From: Desulfolucanica intricata
GTDB taxonomy: Bacteria > Bacillota > Desulfotomaculia > Desulfotomaculales > Desulfofarciminaceae
Assembly: GCF_001592105.1 (NCBI RefSeq)
Contig: NZ_BCWE01000004.1
Location: 1-64,000 of the forward strand
DNA length: 64,000 bases
Direction of reading: 5' to 3'
Shown: positions 8,543-15,336 of the stretch, in pieces
Layout of the letters: the number at the start of each line of letters is the position of its first letter
Numbering within the stretch: position 1 is the first letter of the stretch
Translations under genes and position numbers: made by a program
The notes under the pieces: generated by a model
Database searches by the model: none
What the model was told of the DNA's origin: nothing
What the model saw: the letters and a program-made list of their open reading frames with translations, nothing else

Positions 8543-8883
8543 ATGGATACATTTAATGTTACCGAAGTGAGACAAAATGCCAGTAAGATTATAGCTCATA
8601 TAGTCAAAACCCACTTAGAAGTGGGCGTCTTCATCCGGAATGAAGATAAAAATAAAAAATTCCCGGTGCTGATGAAGACAGCGATATTGATTTAGCTATT
8701 ATTTCTCCGGATTTAGGGCGTGATCGGTTTAATGAGTCTGTTATGCTAAAGAAAATTACCTTTGATATTAATCTAGATATTTCACCACGGCCTTATTCGG
8801 TTAAACAGTATAAGAAAGCAAAGCGAGGAGACTTTTTGTTTGATGAAATAATTCAAAAAGGGAAAATCGTCTATGAAGATTAA
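8543..8883 (+). pseudogene. broken antitoxin-like / nucleotidyltransferase-like chimera
   Basis: The first frame (8543-8695, 50 codons, GAGGTGA upstream) begins DTFNVTEVRQNASKIIAHIV, which resembles the N-terminus of Phd/YefM antitoxins. From 8665 a different frame encodes GADEDSDIDLAIISPDLGRD and continues to TAA at 8881-8883 as the C-terminal half of a minimal nucleotidyltransferase (MNT), whose FGS motif is missing. A small hairpin CCCACTT/AAGTGGG (8610-8625) lies at the junction. It reads as two toxin-antitoxin-type genes joined by a deletion, no longer functional. Confidence 0.6.
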
Positions 8884-8885
8884 TG

Positions 8886-8920
8886 TGAAGCCTCTCCATC
8901 TTGAAGGATGGGAGGCTTCA
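8886..8920 (+). terminator. strong hairpin after the nucleotidyltransferase remnant
   Basis: About 15-bp stem TGAAGCCTCTCCATC / GGATGGGAGGCTTCA with a TTGAA loop. T-run is weak (TTCTGTATTGA). Terminator or insertion-sequence end hairpin. Confidence 0.5.
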
Positions 8921-8947
8921 TTCTGTATTGATATACTTTTAAAAAGG

Positions 8948-9044
8948 TAGTAAATACATAATGTTTACTTGGTAAACAAATTATCAAACTTATTAAATAG
9001 AAGATAATAAATAGTAGTAAATACATAATGTTTACTTGGTAAAC
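8948..9044. repeat. two 30-bp direct repeats carrying the inverted repeat GTTTACTTGGTAAAC
   Basis: Identical 30-base copies at 8948-8977 and 9015-9044, 67 bases apart (about six helical turns). Each contains the 6-bp inverted repeat GTTTAC-TTG-GTAAAC, which looks like a dimeric operator. They lie 195-290 bases before the Spo0E-like gene. Confidence 0.8.
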
Positions 9045-9238
9045 CAGGCATGCTCAACTTATTTAAAAATATTTTTTGTTATACAATAAGACATTTTTCG
9101 ATTTTTTTAGATAAAGGAATCTGTATATTTAGGTAGTAATATGGGATAAATCATTACATTATTAATATCTGACATGTTGTATAATTATATACAATTTTAA
9201 TGTGCGAAATAATACTTAGTTTTAAGGGGTTAAAAGTG

Positions 9239-9439
9239 ATGTGTAAAAACTGTGAAATCTGTAAAAACTTAGAAAAACAAATTAGCAATGAGGCAATAAA
9301 GCTTCAAGAATTAGTTAATCAAAAAGGGAATTTCACTGACTCAGAAATTTTAGCTAAAAGCCAAGAAATCGATGAATTAATAGTAAAATTAATTTATCAA
9401 CAAAAAAAGTGCGATTACAAAAGCCTCGCCCTGTGCTAG
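9239..9439 (+). CDS. Spo0E-like aspartyl-phosphate phosphatase family peptide
   Basis: 66 residues from ATG 9239 (AAGGGG upstream); an in-frame ATG at 9200 lacks a ribosome site. The core EAIKLQELVNQKG...ILAKSQEIDELIVKLI matches the Spo0E family (PF09388), whose SQELD signature is SQEID here. These helical-hairpin proteins remove phosphate from Spo0A~P and delay sporulation. Cysteines at both ends (CKNCEICKN, CDYKSLALC) are not a usual family feature. A broken second copy lies at 10249-10401. Confidence 0.75.
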   Translation: MCKNCEICKNLEKQISNEAIKLQELVNQKGNFTDSEILAKSQEIDELIVKLIYQQKKCDYKSLALC

Positions 9440-9470
9440 TTCTGCCTTTAACTGAACAGCTAAAAAATAG

Positions 9471-10016
9471 TTACAAACTAACTAGACTAGACTTATGTAA
9501 TAAATAAGAATGCGTATCAAAAGAAAAATTTATAATATCTTCATCGATATATTTTTTATTGGTTAAATAATCATTAAGATCATAAATACAAATTAACGAG
9601 CAATCAGTACCTATTAATGCCTCTGTTAATGCCATTTCCCAATTTAAGAAATCTTCTTTGGAGGTTTCTTGAATTGCAAAGGTAGGCTGGCTGATCCATC
9701 GTATACCATTGTAACCTTTCTCTTTCGCTTCACTAACCCTGCAATTAATCGTATTATTAAGCCATTTTACCCCACCGGTTTTATGACTAAGAATTAACTC
9801 TTTGACTGAATGAAAAAGGATTTGCCCGTCTAAAATAATATTTTCTTTTAAATAATTAAATAAATCCTGTTCAGTTGAAAGGTATATCAATTCATTATTT
9901 AATACACCCTCCTTAATAAAAGGATATATGCCAGATATGAGATGTGGATATGTATAATAATAAAAACAAGAGTGTATTTGAAATATATTCTTATTAAAGC
10001 TATATATAGGAATCAC
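9471..10016 (-). CDS. MEDS-domain (DcmR sensory domain-like) protein
   Basis: 181 residues covering a single MEDS-like domain (PF14417): HSCFYYYTYPHLISGIYPFIKEGVLNNELIYLST, then GYNGIRWISQPTFA and SLICIYDLNDY. The domain is found in sensory and anti-sigma-type regulators and is often linked to sporulation or stress signalling in this bacterial group. It sits between a Spo0E-like gene and its degenerate copy, which supports a link to phosphorelay control. The ligand is unknown. Confidence 0.65.
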   Translation of the reverse strand: MIPIYSFNKNIFQIHSCFYYYTYPHLISGIYPFIKEGVLNNELIYLSTEQDLFNYLKENIILDGQILFHSVKELILSHKTGGVKWLNNTINCRVSEAKEKGYNGIRWISQPTFAIQETSKEDFLNWEMALTEALIGTDCSLICIYDLNDYLTNKKYIDEDIINFSFDTHSYLLHKSSLVSL

Positions 10017-10113
10017 ACTCCTTTAGCTATTAATTATTAAGAGGTTTTCACATTTAATAAAAATAGATTAAAGAAATAAAGTAGGATTTTTCTTGCTCAG
10101 CTCATTCAAAAGA

Positions 10114-10405
10114 CTTTTTCTAATAAAGGAATTTGTATATTTAGGTAGTAATATAAGGTAATTTACTATATTATCTGAAAAAATGATAAACCATTTAATT
10201 ATGACATCATACGTAATTATGCTAAATTTTAAGGGGTTAATAAAAGATGTGTGAGAACTTAAAAACCAATTAGTTATAAGGCAATAAATCTTCAAGAATT
10301 AGTTAATCAAATAGGAATTTTACTGCTCCGGAGGTTTAGCTAAAAGCCAAGAAATTGTTAAATTAACAGTGAAATTATTTTATAAACAAAAAAAAAGATA
10401 AGATT
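10114..10405 (+). pseudogene. degenerate copy of the Spo0E-like gene and its promoter region
   Basis: From 10114 the DNA repeats the region beginning near 9105 (both have TTTAGGTAGTAATAT, then AAGGGGTTAA before an ATG at about 10249). The frame is broken almost at once (NQL stop) and again later, but KLQELVNQ and AKSQEI can still be followed across frames. A duplication flanking the MEDS gene, followed by decay. Confidence 0.7.
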
Positions 10406-10668
10406 GCAAAAAAACTTTCAGTATCCGGCTGAATTCTGAGTCAGCAAGCCTTCATTTAACCCCTTACGGGGCTTGAAGTTGGGCTATCGTGAAACTAAAT
10501 AGCTGTCCTACGCTTAAAGTGAATGCTTTCGGTACTGCTAGTACAGAAAGCGGTACGATAAGTATTCTAATACTGGTACCAATCATTAACCAGTATTGGT
10601 TAAGGAGAAGTCGGCATGTTACGGCAAATTGAGGAGCAGCTGAAAAAATTTCAAGGGGGGTTTTACCG
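10406..10668. other. intergenic region with hairpin
   Basis: About 260 bases before the stalk-domain gene. AATACTGG/CCAGTATT (about 10571-10598) forms an 8-bp stem. A short frame (ATG 10617, ending 17 codons later) has no family. Parts read like decayed coding sequence, but I cannot assign it. Confidence 0.4.
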
Positions 10669-11499
10669 GTGAAGAAGAAGTGGATAATTATTGTAGGTGT
10701 TGTTGTATTAGTCGGTATCTTTACCACTATAGCTTTTGCTGATAGCCCTATTAAGTTAATTGTAAACGGTCGAGAAATAAAGCCGGATGTTGCCCCACAG
10801 ATAATAAATGGTAGGACTATGATACCTATTAGGTGGGTTGCGGAAGCTTTGGGCGCTGATGTTCAATGGGATGAATACGCTAACGCTGTCCGGATTAATA
10901 GTAGCCAATGTCCAATTTACAAACCACTTTCAAAAGAACAAATTGAAACAATAATCCAGACACAGGGAAAACATAAAGATTCATATTACTTTGATGGCCT
11001 TTCATATGACGTTGTTAATATGGATGATGATGCCGATTGGGAAATAGTAGCCAAAATTGATGGAGCAGTACATCTGGGCAACTTTTTTATCTTTGATAAG
11101 GATTCAAGTGGAGATTATAAATTAATAACAGAACAAGAGTGGAAGGTAGAAGAATGGGATTTTAGAAATACTATAGAGATAGATGGTAACAAACTATTTA
11201 AACTGGTTACTCGGACAGGGGGTACCGGGCTGGATATTTTTAACGCGCATCTTGTATACCTAAAAGAGAGTAATTTCTTAGAAGCCTGGCAGGGTACTTT
11301 ATTTGAGCGGTCAGTAATGTTGCCGGGAGCATACTACAAGAAAGCCGGCAGTTATCAGTTTGATGCTGAAGGTGAACGACTTTACGCATGGGAAACAGCC
11401 TGCCAATTGGAACGGGATGGATTGACTCCAAAAGGGGAATTTACAACTACAACTACTGTATATTTATTTGATGGGGAAAAATTTATATCAGAGAAATAG
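10669..11499 (+). CDS. secreted protein with copper amine oxidase N-terminal-like stalk domain
   Basis: 276 residues. A signal peptide (KKKWIIIVGVVVLVGIFTTIAFA) is followed by a PF07833-type domain (about 28-77): IKLIVNGREIKPDVAPQIINGRTMIPIRWVAEALGADVQWD. Despite its name, this domain is a cell-surface stalk module in Firmicutes, not an oxidase. The remaining 200 residues (DYAWE-type motifs absent; SYDVVNMDDDADWEIVAKI resembles a beta-propeller/VCBS-like strand) are unassigned. GTG start with AAGGGGGG in front. Confidence 0.7.
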   Translation: MKKKWIIIVGVVVLVGIFTTIAFADSPIKLIVNGREIKPDVAPQIINGRTMIPIRWVAEALGADVQWDEYANAVRINSSQCPIYKPLSKEQIETIIQTQGKHKDSYYFDGLSYDVVNMDDDADWEIVAKIDGAVHLGNFFIFDKDSSGDYKLITEQEWKVEEWDFRNTIEIDGNKLFKLVTRTGGTGLDIFNAHLVYLKESNFLEAWQGTLFERSVMLPGAYYKKAGSYQFDAEGERLYAWETACQLERDGLTPKGEFTTTTTVYLFDGEKFISEK

Positions 11500-11571
11500 T
11501 TGTCTAAAAACTAAACATATCCCTCGAAAAAAGAAACAATGATAGAGATAGAGACTTTAGTAGGTGATGGT

Positions 11572-11649
11572 ATGAAACAATTAATAAAACGCGCCGCTGT
11601 CCTTTGTAGGGTTTCCACAGAAAACCAAGCAGAGGGAACTTCTCTGTAA
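11572..11649 (+). pseudogene. N-terminal stub of a large serine recombinase
   Basis: 25 codons, KQLIKRAAVLCRVSTENQAEGTSL then TAA. This is the start of a resolvase-family catalytic domain, with the nucleophile serine in CRVSTENQ. The rest of the ~500-residue protein is absent. It marks a lost mobile element just outside the left end of the integrated island. Confidence 0.75.
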
Positions 11650-11731
11650 TTGTTAAAAACTTTGCACATAGCAAATAACGTTTGAGTTGAGATAATAACC
11701 TCAAATATATTTATTTGGGAAGGAATTATCT

Positions 11732-11830
11732 ATGACTCTTGAAGAGCAGTCCATGATCAGGCGCCAGCAAGTAAAAGATTATCTTGCATCCGCCAAACAG
11801 CAGCTGCATGGTGCTCAGAAAACAACCTAG
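11732..11830 (+). CDS. short hypothetical ORF
   Basis: 32 residues (TLEEQSMIRRQQVKDYLASAKQQLHG...), behind GGGAAGGAA. Helical and charged; probably a fragment of a larger gene. No family recognised. Confidence 0.3.
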   Translation: MTLEEQSMIRRQQVKDYLASAKQQLHGAQKTT

Positions 11831-12027
11831 CCGTTAACTTTGCGCGAGGCCATTGCCGCTATTCGATCCTTATGAGCCTGATCACTGCCGGCCTTAGAAT
11901 ATTCCTTTCTTGCAAACCTTGCGATATGTGAAAAAGCATAGAAGGTCTTGCCGCATTGGTACAGACGCCCCCTTAAAGTACCATATTCCCAACTCCTTTT
12001 AAGGTTTAACCGCGCTGGATTTTTCAA
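11827..12027 (-). CDS. hypothetical basic protein, possibly a gene fragment
   Basis: 66 residues from a TTG, rich in Arg/Lys: TLRGRLYQCGKTFYAFSHIARFARKEYSKAG. It looks protein-like but has no clear ribosome site, so it may be the C-terminal remnant of a longer gene in this decayed stretch. No function assigned. Confidence 0.3.
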   Translation of the reverse strand: MKNPARLNLKRSWEYGTLRGRLYQCGKTFYAFSHIARFARKEYSKAGSDQAHKDRIAAMASRKVNG

Positions 12028-12053
12028 AAAAATAGTCTTGTGCGGAAATATTA

Positions 12054-12087
12054 AAGGCTCACAAGGTGTAAATTCCTTGTGAGCCTT
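12054..12087. terminator. strong hairpin just outside the island's left end
   Basis: Perfect 13-bp stem AAGGCTCACAAGG / CCTTGTGAGCCTT, loop TGTAAATT. No long T-run; flanked by AAATATT and GATATT. It sits 14 bases before the 17-bp att repeat. Confidence 0.6.
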
Positions 12088-12100
12088 GATATTACCGGCT

Positions 12101-12117
12101 TGGTGCCGAAGGTGGGA
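12101..12117. repeat. left attachment repeat (att core)
   Basis: 17 bases identical to the 3' end of the tRNA-Leu gene (27379-27395), in direct orientation. Flanks differ on both sides, as expected for the duplicated core made by a tyrosine integrase. Confidence 0.85.
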
Positions 12118-12231
12118 TTTGTTTTGGCCGTTTTCTATTTTTAGCCATAAAGCTAGAAATCCAGTAATGACGCGGTTTTTAAGGTTTTGCCATATCTCAA
12201 AAATCAGCTTTTTATTGGGTTATTTTCGCCG

Positions 12232-12255
12232 GGTTGGGTTACGGTTGGGTTATTT
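12232..12255. repeat. left copy of the island's internal 24-bp end repeat
   Basis: A 24-base sequence built from two GGTTGGGTTA-like units, repeated exactly at 27284-27307 near the other end. It overlaps the integrase stop codon. Position 115 bp inside att fits an integrase arm-binding site. Confidence 0.7.
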
Positions 12256-13447
12256 ACTGACCGAATAAAGCGTTGATTTTATCGGCTGCCATGTCCATTT
12301 GTTCCGGCATAACATGGGTGTAAATATTCATGGTGGTGGTTATATCGGTGTGGCCCAACAAAGCCTGAACTGTTTTGATGGGGACTCCCACTTCAAATAG
12401 CCTGGTGGCATAGGTATGCCTTAAAGAATGGAATTTCATATCACGTATGCCGGCTTTTTTTAGAACTGTTTTAAAGGCCCTGGGTATCTTTTTGGTATCC
12501 AAGGGGTTACCGAATTTATCACAAAATAGATAATCATTGTCGTTATAAAATTCCCGGTTTTTCATTTTAACTTCAAGCTGCTTTTTCCTGTGCTGTTTTA
12601 GTTTGGCCGCTATGTTTTCCGGTATGGGGATTGCCCTGATACTGCTATTGGTTTTAGGTGTTTGTTCTATTAACTTACACTGGCGTTTGCCGTCATTTGA
12701 AATGAACGTCACCCATTTTATAGACCTGCTGACATGAAGGGTATTGTTGGTAAAATCAATATCAGACCATTTCAAGGCAAGCATTTCCCCCAGCCTTAAC
12801 CCGGTGCCAAGGGTTAAGGTGATGGCCGTTTCGTGTTTGTGGCCCCGGAGCATCTTTAAAAACTTCGTTTGTTCCTCCAGGGTAAAGGCCACAATGCCTT
12901 TACTATCTTCGTCATTGCTTTTTGTGAGTTTGGGTAGCTTAACGCTCTGGCAATAGTTAACCGGTATGTACCCTTGCTTAACCGCTTCGTTCAAGCAGGT
13001 GTTGAGAAACTTATAAACATTGTGAACCACACTTGCAGATTTGCCATTCTCCAACAGGTTGTTAAAGTGGTTTTGAATATGGCTGGCCCGTAATTCAGCT
13101 AACCTTGTATTCCCCACTGGGGTGTCGGCGATATATATTCGGTAAATACTTTCATATCGTTCAAATGACGATGGCTTTAAATCGTGTTTGCGAAATTCAA
13201 ACAGCCATGTGCGGAACCATTCCGCAAGGGTGATTTTGTCGTCTGCTGGCAATTGGCCGATATTTTGTTTATACTGGTATTCCGTCATTTTCTTTAAAAC
13301 TTCCTGTTTGGTTTTACCGTAAAATGTTTTTCTTTTTATTTCCCCTTTATCATTGTATCCAACCGAAATTCTACCCCGCCAACCTTTAAATACACCATTC
13401 TGGTAATACTTCTGGACAGAACCTTCCCCATTGGCTTTTTTGGCCAT
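12254..13447 (-). CDS. int: tyrosine site-specific integrase
   Basis: 397 residues. An N-terminal AP2-like arm-binding domain (GEGSVQKYYQNGVFKGWRGRISVGY), a SAM-like core-binding domain (about 65-165), and a C-terminal catalytic domain with Arg in GTGLRLGEML, the HSLRHTYATRL box, LLGHTDITTT and nucleophile Tyr in MNIYTHV. All R-H-R-H-Y residues are present, so it should be active. It lies at the element's edge and points toward att, and would integrate into tRNA-Leu. ATG 13447 follows AAGGAGGG. Confidence 0.95.
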   Translation of the reverse strand: MAKKANGEGSVQKYYQNGVFKGWRGRISVGYNDKGEIKRKTFYGKTKQEVLKKMTEYQYKQNIGQLPADDKITLAEWFRTWLFEFRKHDLKPSSFERYESIYRIYIADTPVGNTRLAELRASHIQNHFNNLLENGKSASVVHNVYKFLNTCLNEAVKQGYIPVNYCQSVKLPKLTKSNDEDSKGIVAFTLEEQTKFLKMLRGHKHETAITLTLGTGLRLGEMLALKWSDIDFTNNTLHVSRSIKWVTFISNDGKRQCKLIEQTPKTNSSIRAIPIPENIAAKLKQHRKKQLEVKMKNREFYNDNDYLFCDKFGNPLDTKKIPRAFKTVLKKAGIRDMKFHSLRHTYATRLFEVGVPIKTVQALLGHTDITTTMNIYTHVMPEQMDMAADKINALFGQ

Positions 13448-13465
13448 GGCTTTACCCTCCTTTCT

Positions 13466-13957
13466 TTATTCTTCGTCGTCTTGATATTCCGGGAATAGCA
13501 ATTTAAGCATGTCCAAAGCCCGCCGGCGTTCTTCGTCACTAAGAAGGTGGCCGTTGTAATAGGCTTTCTCCTGGTGCTGGAGCAAGTAACCTATGTCGTA
13601 AATCTGCCGCAACGCTTCATCAAGTGATAGTGCTGTGGTAAATTCAACACCGTTTTTATCTTTTATTTTTCTTTCGGCAAGAACTTCATGGGTTACAGTT
13701 ATTTTGTAAGTGCGAGGACTGCCATAAAAAGCGTCTATAGCCTCTTGTGAGTAGTCAGGAATCAATTCGTTGAATGGCACATCAAGAGCCTTGGCGATAT
13801 CTTCCAATACAGTCCACGGCGGTGTAATCTCTCCGCTTTCGTATTTTTTTATTGACTCTGTAGACCTACCTATTTTTTCTCCTAATTGCTTTTGTGTTAG
13901 TTTTTTGGACAATCTTAGTTTTTTAATCCTTTTCCCTATGCTCACACTCAAAACCAT
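13466..13957 (-). CDS. XRE-family repressor of the island
   Basis: 163 residues from ATG 13957; alternative starts lie within a few codons. The N-terminal helix-turn-helix is SIGKRIKKLRLSKKLTQKQLGEKIGRSTESIKKYESGEITP. A C-terminal part (about 70-163) has no LexA/peptidase Ser-Lys signature, so de-repression is unlikely to be self-cleavage; satellites are often induced by a helper protein binding such a repressor. Divergent from the cro-like gene across an operator-rich 143-bp gap; 18 nt before the integrase gene, so probably co-transcribed with it. Confidence 0.85.
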   Translation of the reverse strand: MVLSVSIGKRIKKLRLSKKLTQKQLGEKIGRSTESIKKYESGEITPPWTVLEDIAKALDVPFNELIPDYSQEAIDAFYGSPRTYKITVTHEVLAERKIKDKNGVEFTTALSLDEALRQIYDIGYLLQHQEKAYYNGHLLSDEERRRALDMLKLLFPEYQDDEE

Positions 13958-13988
13958 CACCACCTTTAGGTACTAATATAACACAAAA

Positions 13989-14078
13989 GGTAAAATTTTT
14001 ACACCAACAATTGAAAAATATCTTGACAGGTGTAATATGCCTACCTATAATGGCAACAAAGGGTAAAATTATTACACC
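13989..14078. promoter_or_regulatory. repressor/cro switch: consensus promoter with three operators
   Basis: A consensus sigma-A promoter TTGACA (14023-14028), 17-bp spacer, TATAAT (14046-14051) drives the cro-like gene. Operators GGTAAAATTTTTACACC (13989-14005) and GGTAAAATTATTACACC (14062-14078) flank it, and a related GGTGTAATATGCCTACC (14029-14045) fills the promoter spacer exactly. Repressor binding at the middle site would block RNA polymerase directly. Confidence 0.88.
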
Positions 14079-14100
14079 AAGTGCTTAGGAGGTGGTTATT

Positions 14101-14295
14101 GTGAAAGTCAAGATAGCACGAATCAAAAAAGGCTTAACGCAAATGGAATTGCGGGAGCTGGTTAAGCCTATGTCTCTCTCTACCATCGTCAAAATCGAAC
14201 GTGGCGATGTGAACGGGTTAACTCTTGGACAAGCCAAGAGAATTGCAAAGGCCCTGGACACCACTGTGGAAGAACTTTTCTTTAAGGAGGGATAA
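14101..14295 (+). CDS. Cro-like XRE DNA-binding protein
   Basis: 64 residues forming a single helix-turn-helix: KIARIKKGLTQMELRELVKPMSLSTIVKIERGD, then TLGQAKRIAKALDTTVEELFF. It is the first gene of the rightward operon, divergent from the repressor, and by position is the lytic-phase counter-repressor. GTG 14101 sits behind AGGAGGTGG; a GTG at 14092 overlaps that site and is less likely. Confidence 0.8.
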   Translation: MKVKIARIKKGLTQMELRELVKPMSLSTIVKIERGDVNGLTLGQAKRIAKALDTTVEELFFKEG

Positions 14296-14299
14296 ACTC

Positions 14300-14560
14300 A
14301 TGAACAAGCTGGAGCAGGCAGCCTTGATGCTGGCGGTTGCGAAGGATTCAATTCTACAGATAACAGGTGCTCCCCGGGTAGAGGTAAACATGAAGGACGA
14401 CAGCTTTGAGGTTCATGTCATTGATGATGAAAAATTTGACCAGCTGGCTGAAGGCCGGGAAGTAAAGGTAACCAAGCTGGAAGGCAGTCTGATATACCCG
14501 TATAAGCATAGCTTCTGGCTACATGGGATTCAGTTCTCCATCCTGAGAAAGGAGGGTTAA
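14300..14560 (+). CDS. hypothetical island protein
   Basis: 86 residues (NKLEQAALMLAVAKDSILQITGAPRVEV...). Alternating beta-strand pattern and a helical N-terminus; no family recognised. It starts 4 nt after the cro-like stop with AAGGAGG inside that gene's end, and ends 2 nt before the excisionase-like gene, so it belongs to the early operon. Confidence 0.65.
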   Translation: MNKLEQAALMLAVAKDSILQITGAPRVEVNMKDDSFEVHVIDDEKFDQLAEGREVKVTKLEGSLIYPYKHSFWLHGIQFSILRKEG

Positions 14561-14562
14561 AA

Positions 14563-14802
14563 GTGTCATTGGGTGAGACTATCGAGGACTTATCCGCAAA
14601 GGTAGCCGAACACCGGAAGAAAATTGAGAGGAAAACGCTGACGGTGAAAGAGCTGGCCAAAGTGTTGGGCGTAAGTGAGAAAAAAGCAAGGCGGTTGACA
14701 CATGCGAAAGATTTTCCGGTGCTGGTGCTGGGGCAGACAAGGCTTACTATCATTTCTAAATTAGATGATTGGTTGGAAAACAATATAGGCAAAATTTTCT
14801 AG
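14563..14802 (+). CDS. excisionase-like helix-turn-helix protein
   Basis: 79 residues: a short coiled coil (SAKVAEHRKKIERK) followed by a MerR/Xis-type fold, LTVKELAKVLGVSEKKARRLTHAKDFPVLVLGQTRLTI. Proteins of this class (helix_turn_helix_17) direct excision by bending DNA near att, or act as AlpA-type activators. The position in the early operon fits either. Confidence 0.65.
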   Translation: MSLGETIEDLSAKVAEHRKKIERKTLTVKELAKVLGVSEKKARRLTHAKDFPVLVLGQTRLTIISKLDDWLENNIGKIF

Positions 14803-14814
14803 GGAGGTTGCACC

Positions 14815-15243
14815 ATGAGCTTAAACACCGTTGAAGGCTGGAACGCTTACGTTAAGGAAGGCCATAGCAGAATACTTAAAGAGCGGGATATTGAGCCTAC
14901 TGAGGAAAACCTGACGGCATTTCAGGAGCGGGTTAATGAGCAGGTACGGCAGCTGGAAGCCGAAGCGGAAAAACGGCGGGAAAAGGAACTGCTGGAGGCC
15001 CAGCGTATCGAACAGGAGGCCCAGGAGATGTCAAGAATTTTTGGCCATACCAAGGTAGGTTTCCCGCCCTATGATCTGATTGAAAGGGTTTACATGTTGC
15101 GCTATAGAGGGATGGACCATGTTTCCGGAGGATTGGCGGCTGTGTGGTTCGCCGGTTATGTCCAGGGGATACGACGGGAAAGACAGCGGAGAAATAAAAA
15201 TAGCCGGGGAGCGGCGGCACCCGCAAGCCCGGCAGTCAATTAA
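14815..15243 (+). CDS. hypothetical coiled-coil island protein
   Basis: 142 residues. Residues about 35-75 are a strongly charged helix (QVRQLEAEAEKRREKELLEAQRIEQEAQEM); the second half is MSRIFGHTKVGFPPYDLIERVYMLRYRGMDHVSGGLAAVWFAGYVQGIRRERQRR, ending basic. No family recognised. GGGAGG in front; last gene of the early operon before a hairpin. Confidence 0.65.
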   Translation: MSLNTVEGWNAYVKEGHSRILKERDIEPTEENLTAFQERVNEQVRQLEAEAEKRREKELLEAQRIEQEAQEMSRIFGHTKVGFPPYDLIERVYMLRYRGMDHVSGGLAAVWFAGYVQGIRRERQRRNKNSRGAAAPASPAVN

Positions 15244-15285
15244 CTAACCACTTACCAGTATACCACTGGTAAAGAAATTTAGCCA

Positions 15286-15319
15286 TATAGCCACCGCCAA
15301 TTTTTTGGTGGTGGCTATA
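15286..15319 (+). promoter_or_regulatory. hairpin before the primase gene
   Basis: 13-bp stem TATAGCCACCGCC / GGTGGTGGCTATA with one mismatch; the loop is AATTTTTT. It lies in the only gap of the early region and could attenuate primase expression. Confidence 0.6.
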
Positions 15320-15336
15320 GAAGTAGGTGAACAAAA

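Noticed and set aside
8610-8920. IS200/IS605 element ends around the nucleotidyltransferase remnant
   Set aside because: Hairpins resemble such ends, but no transposase or tnpB sequence and no target motif could be identified.
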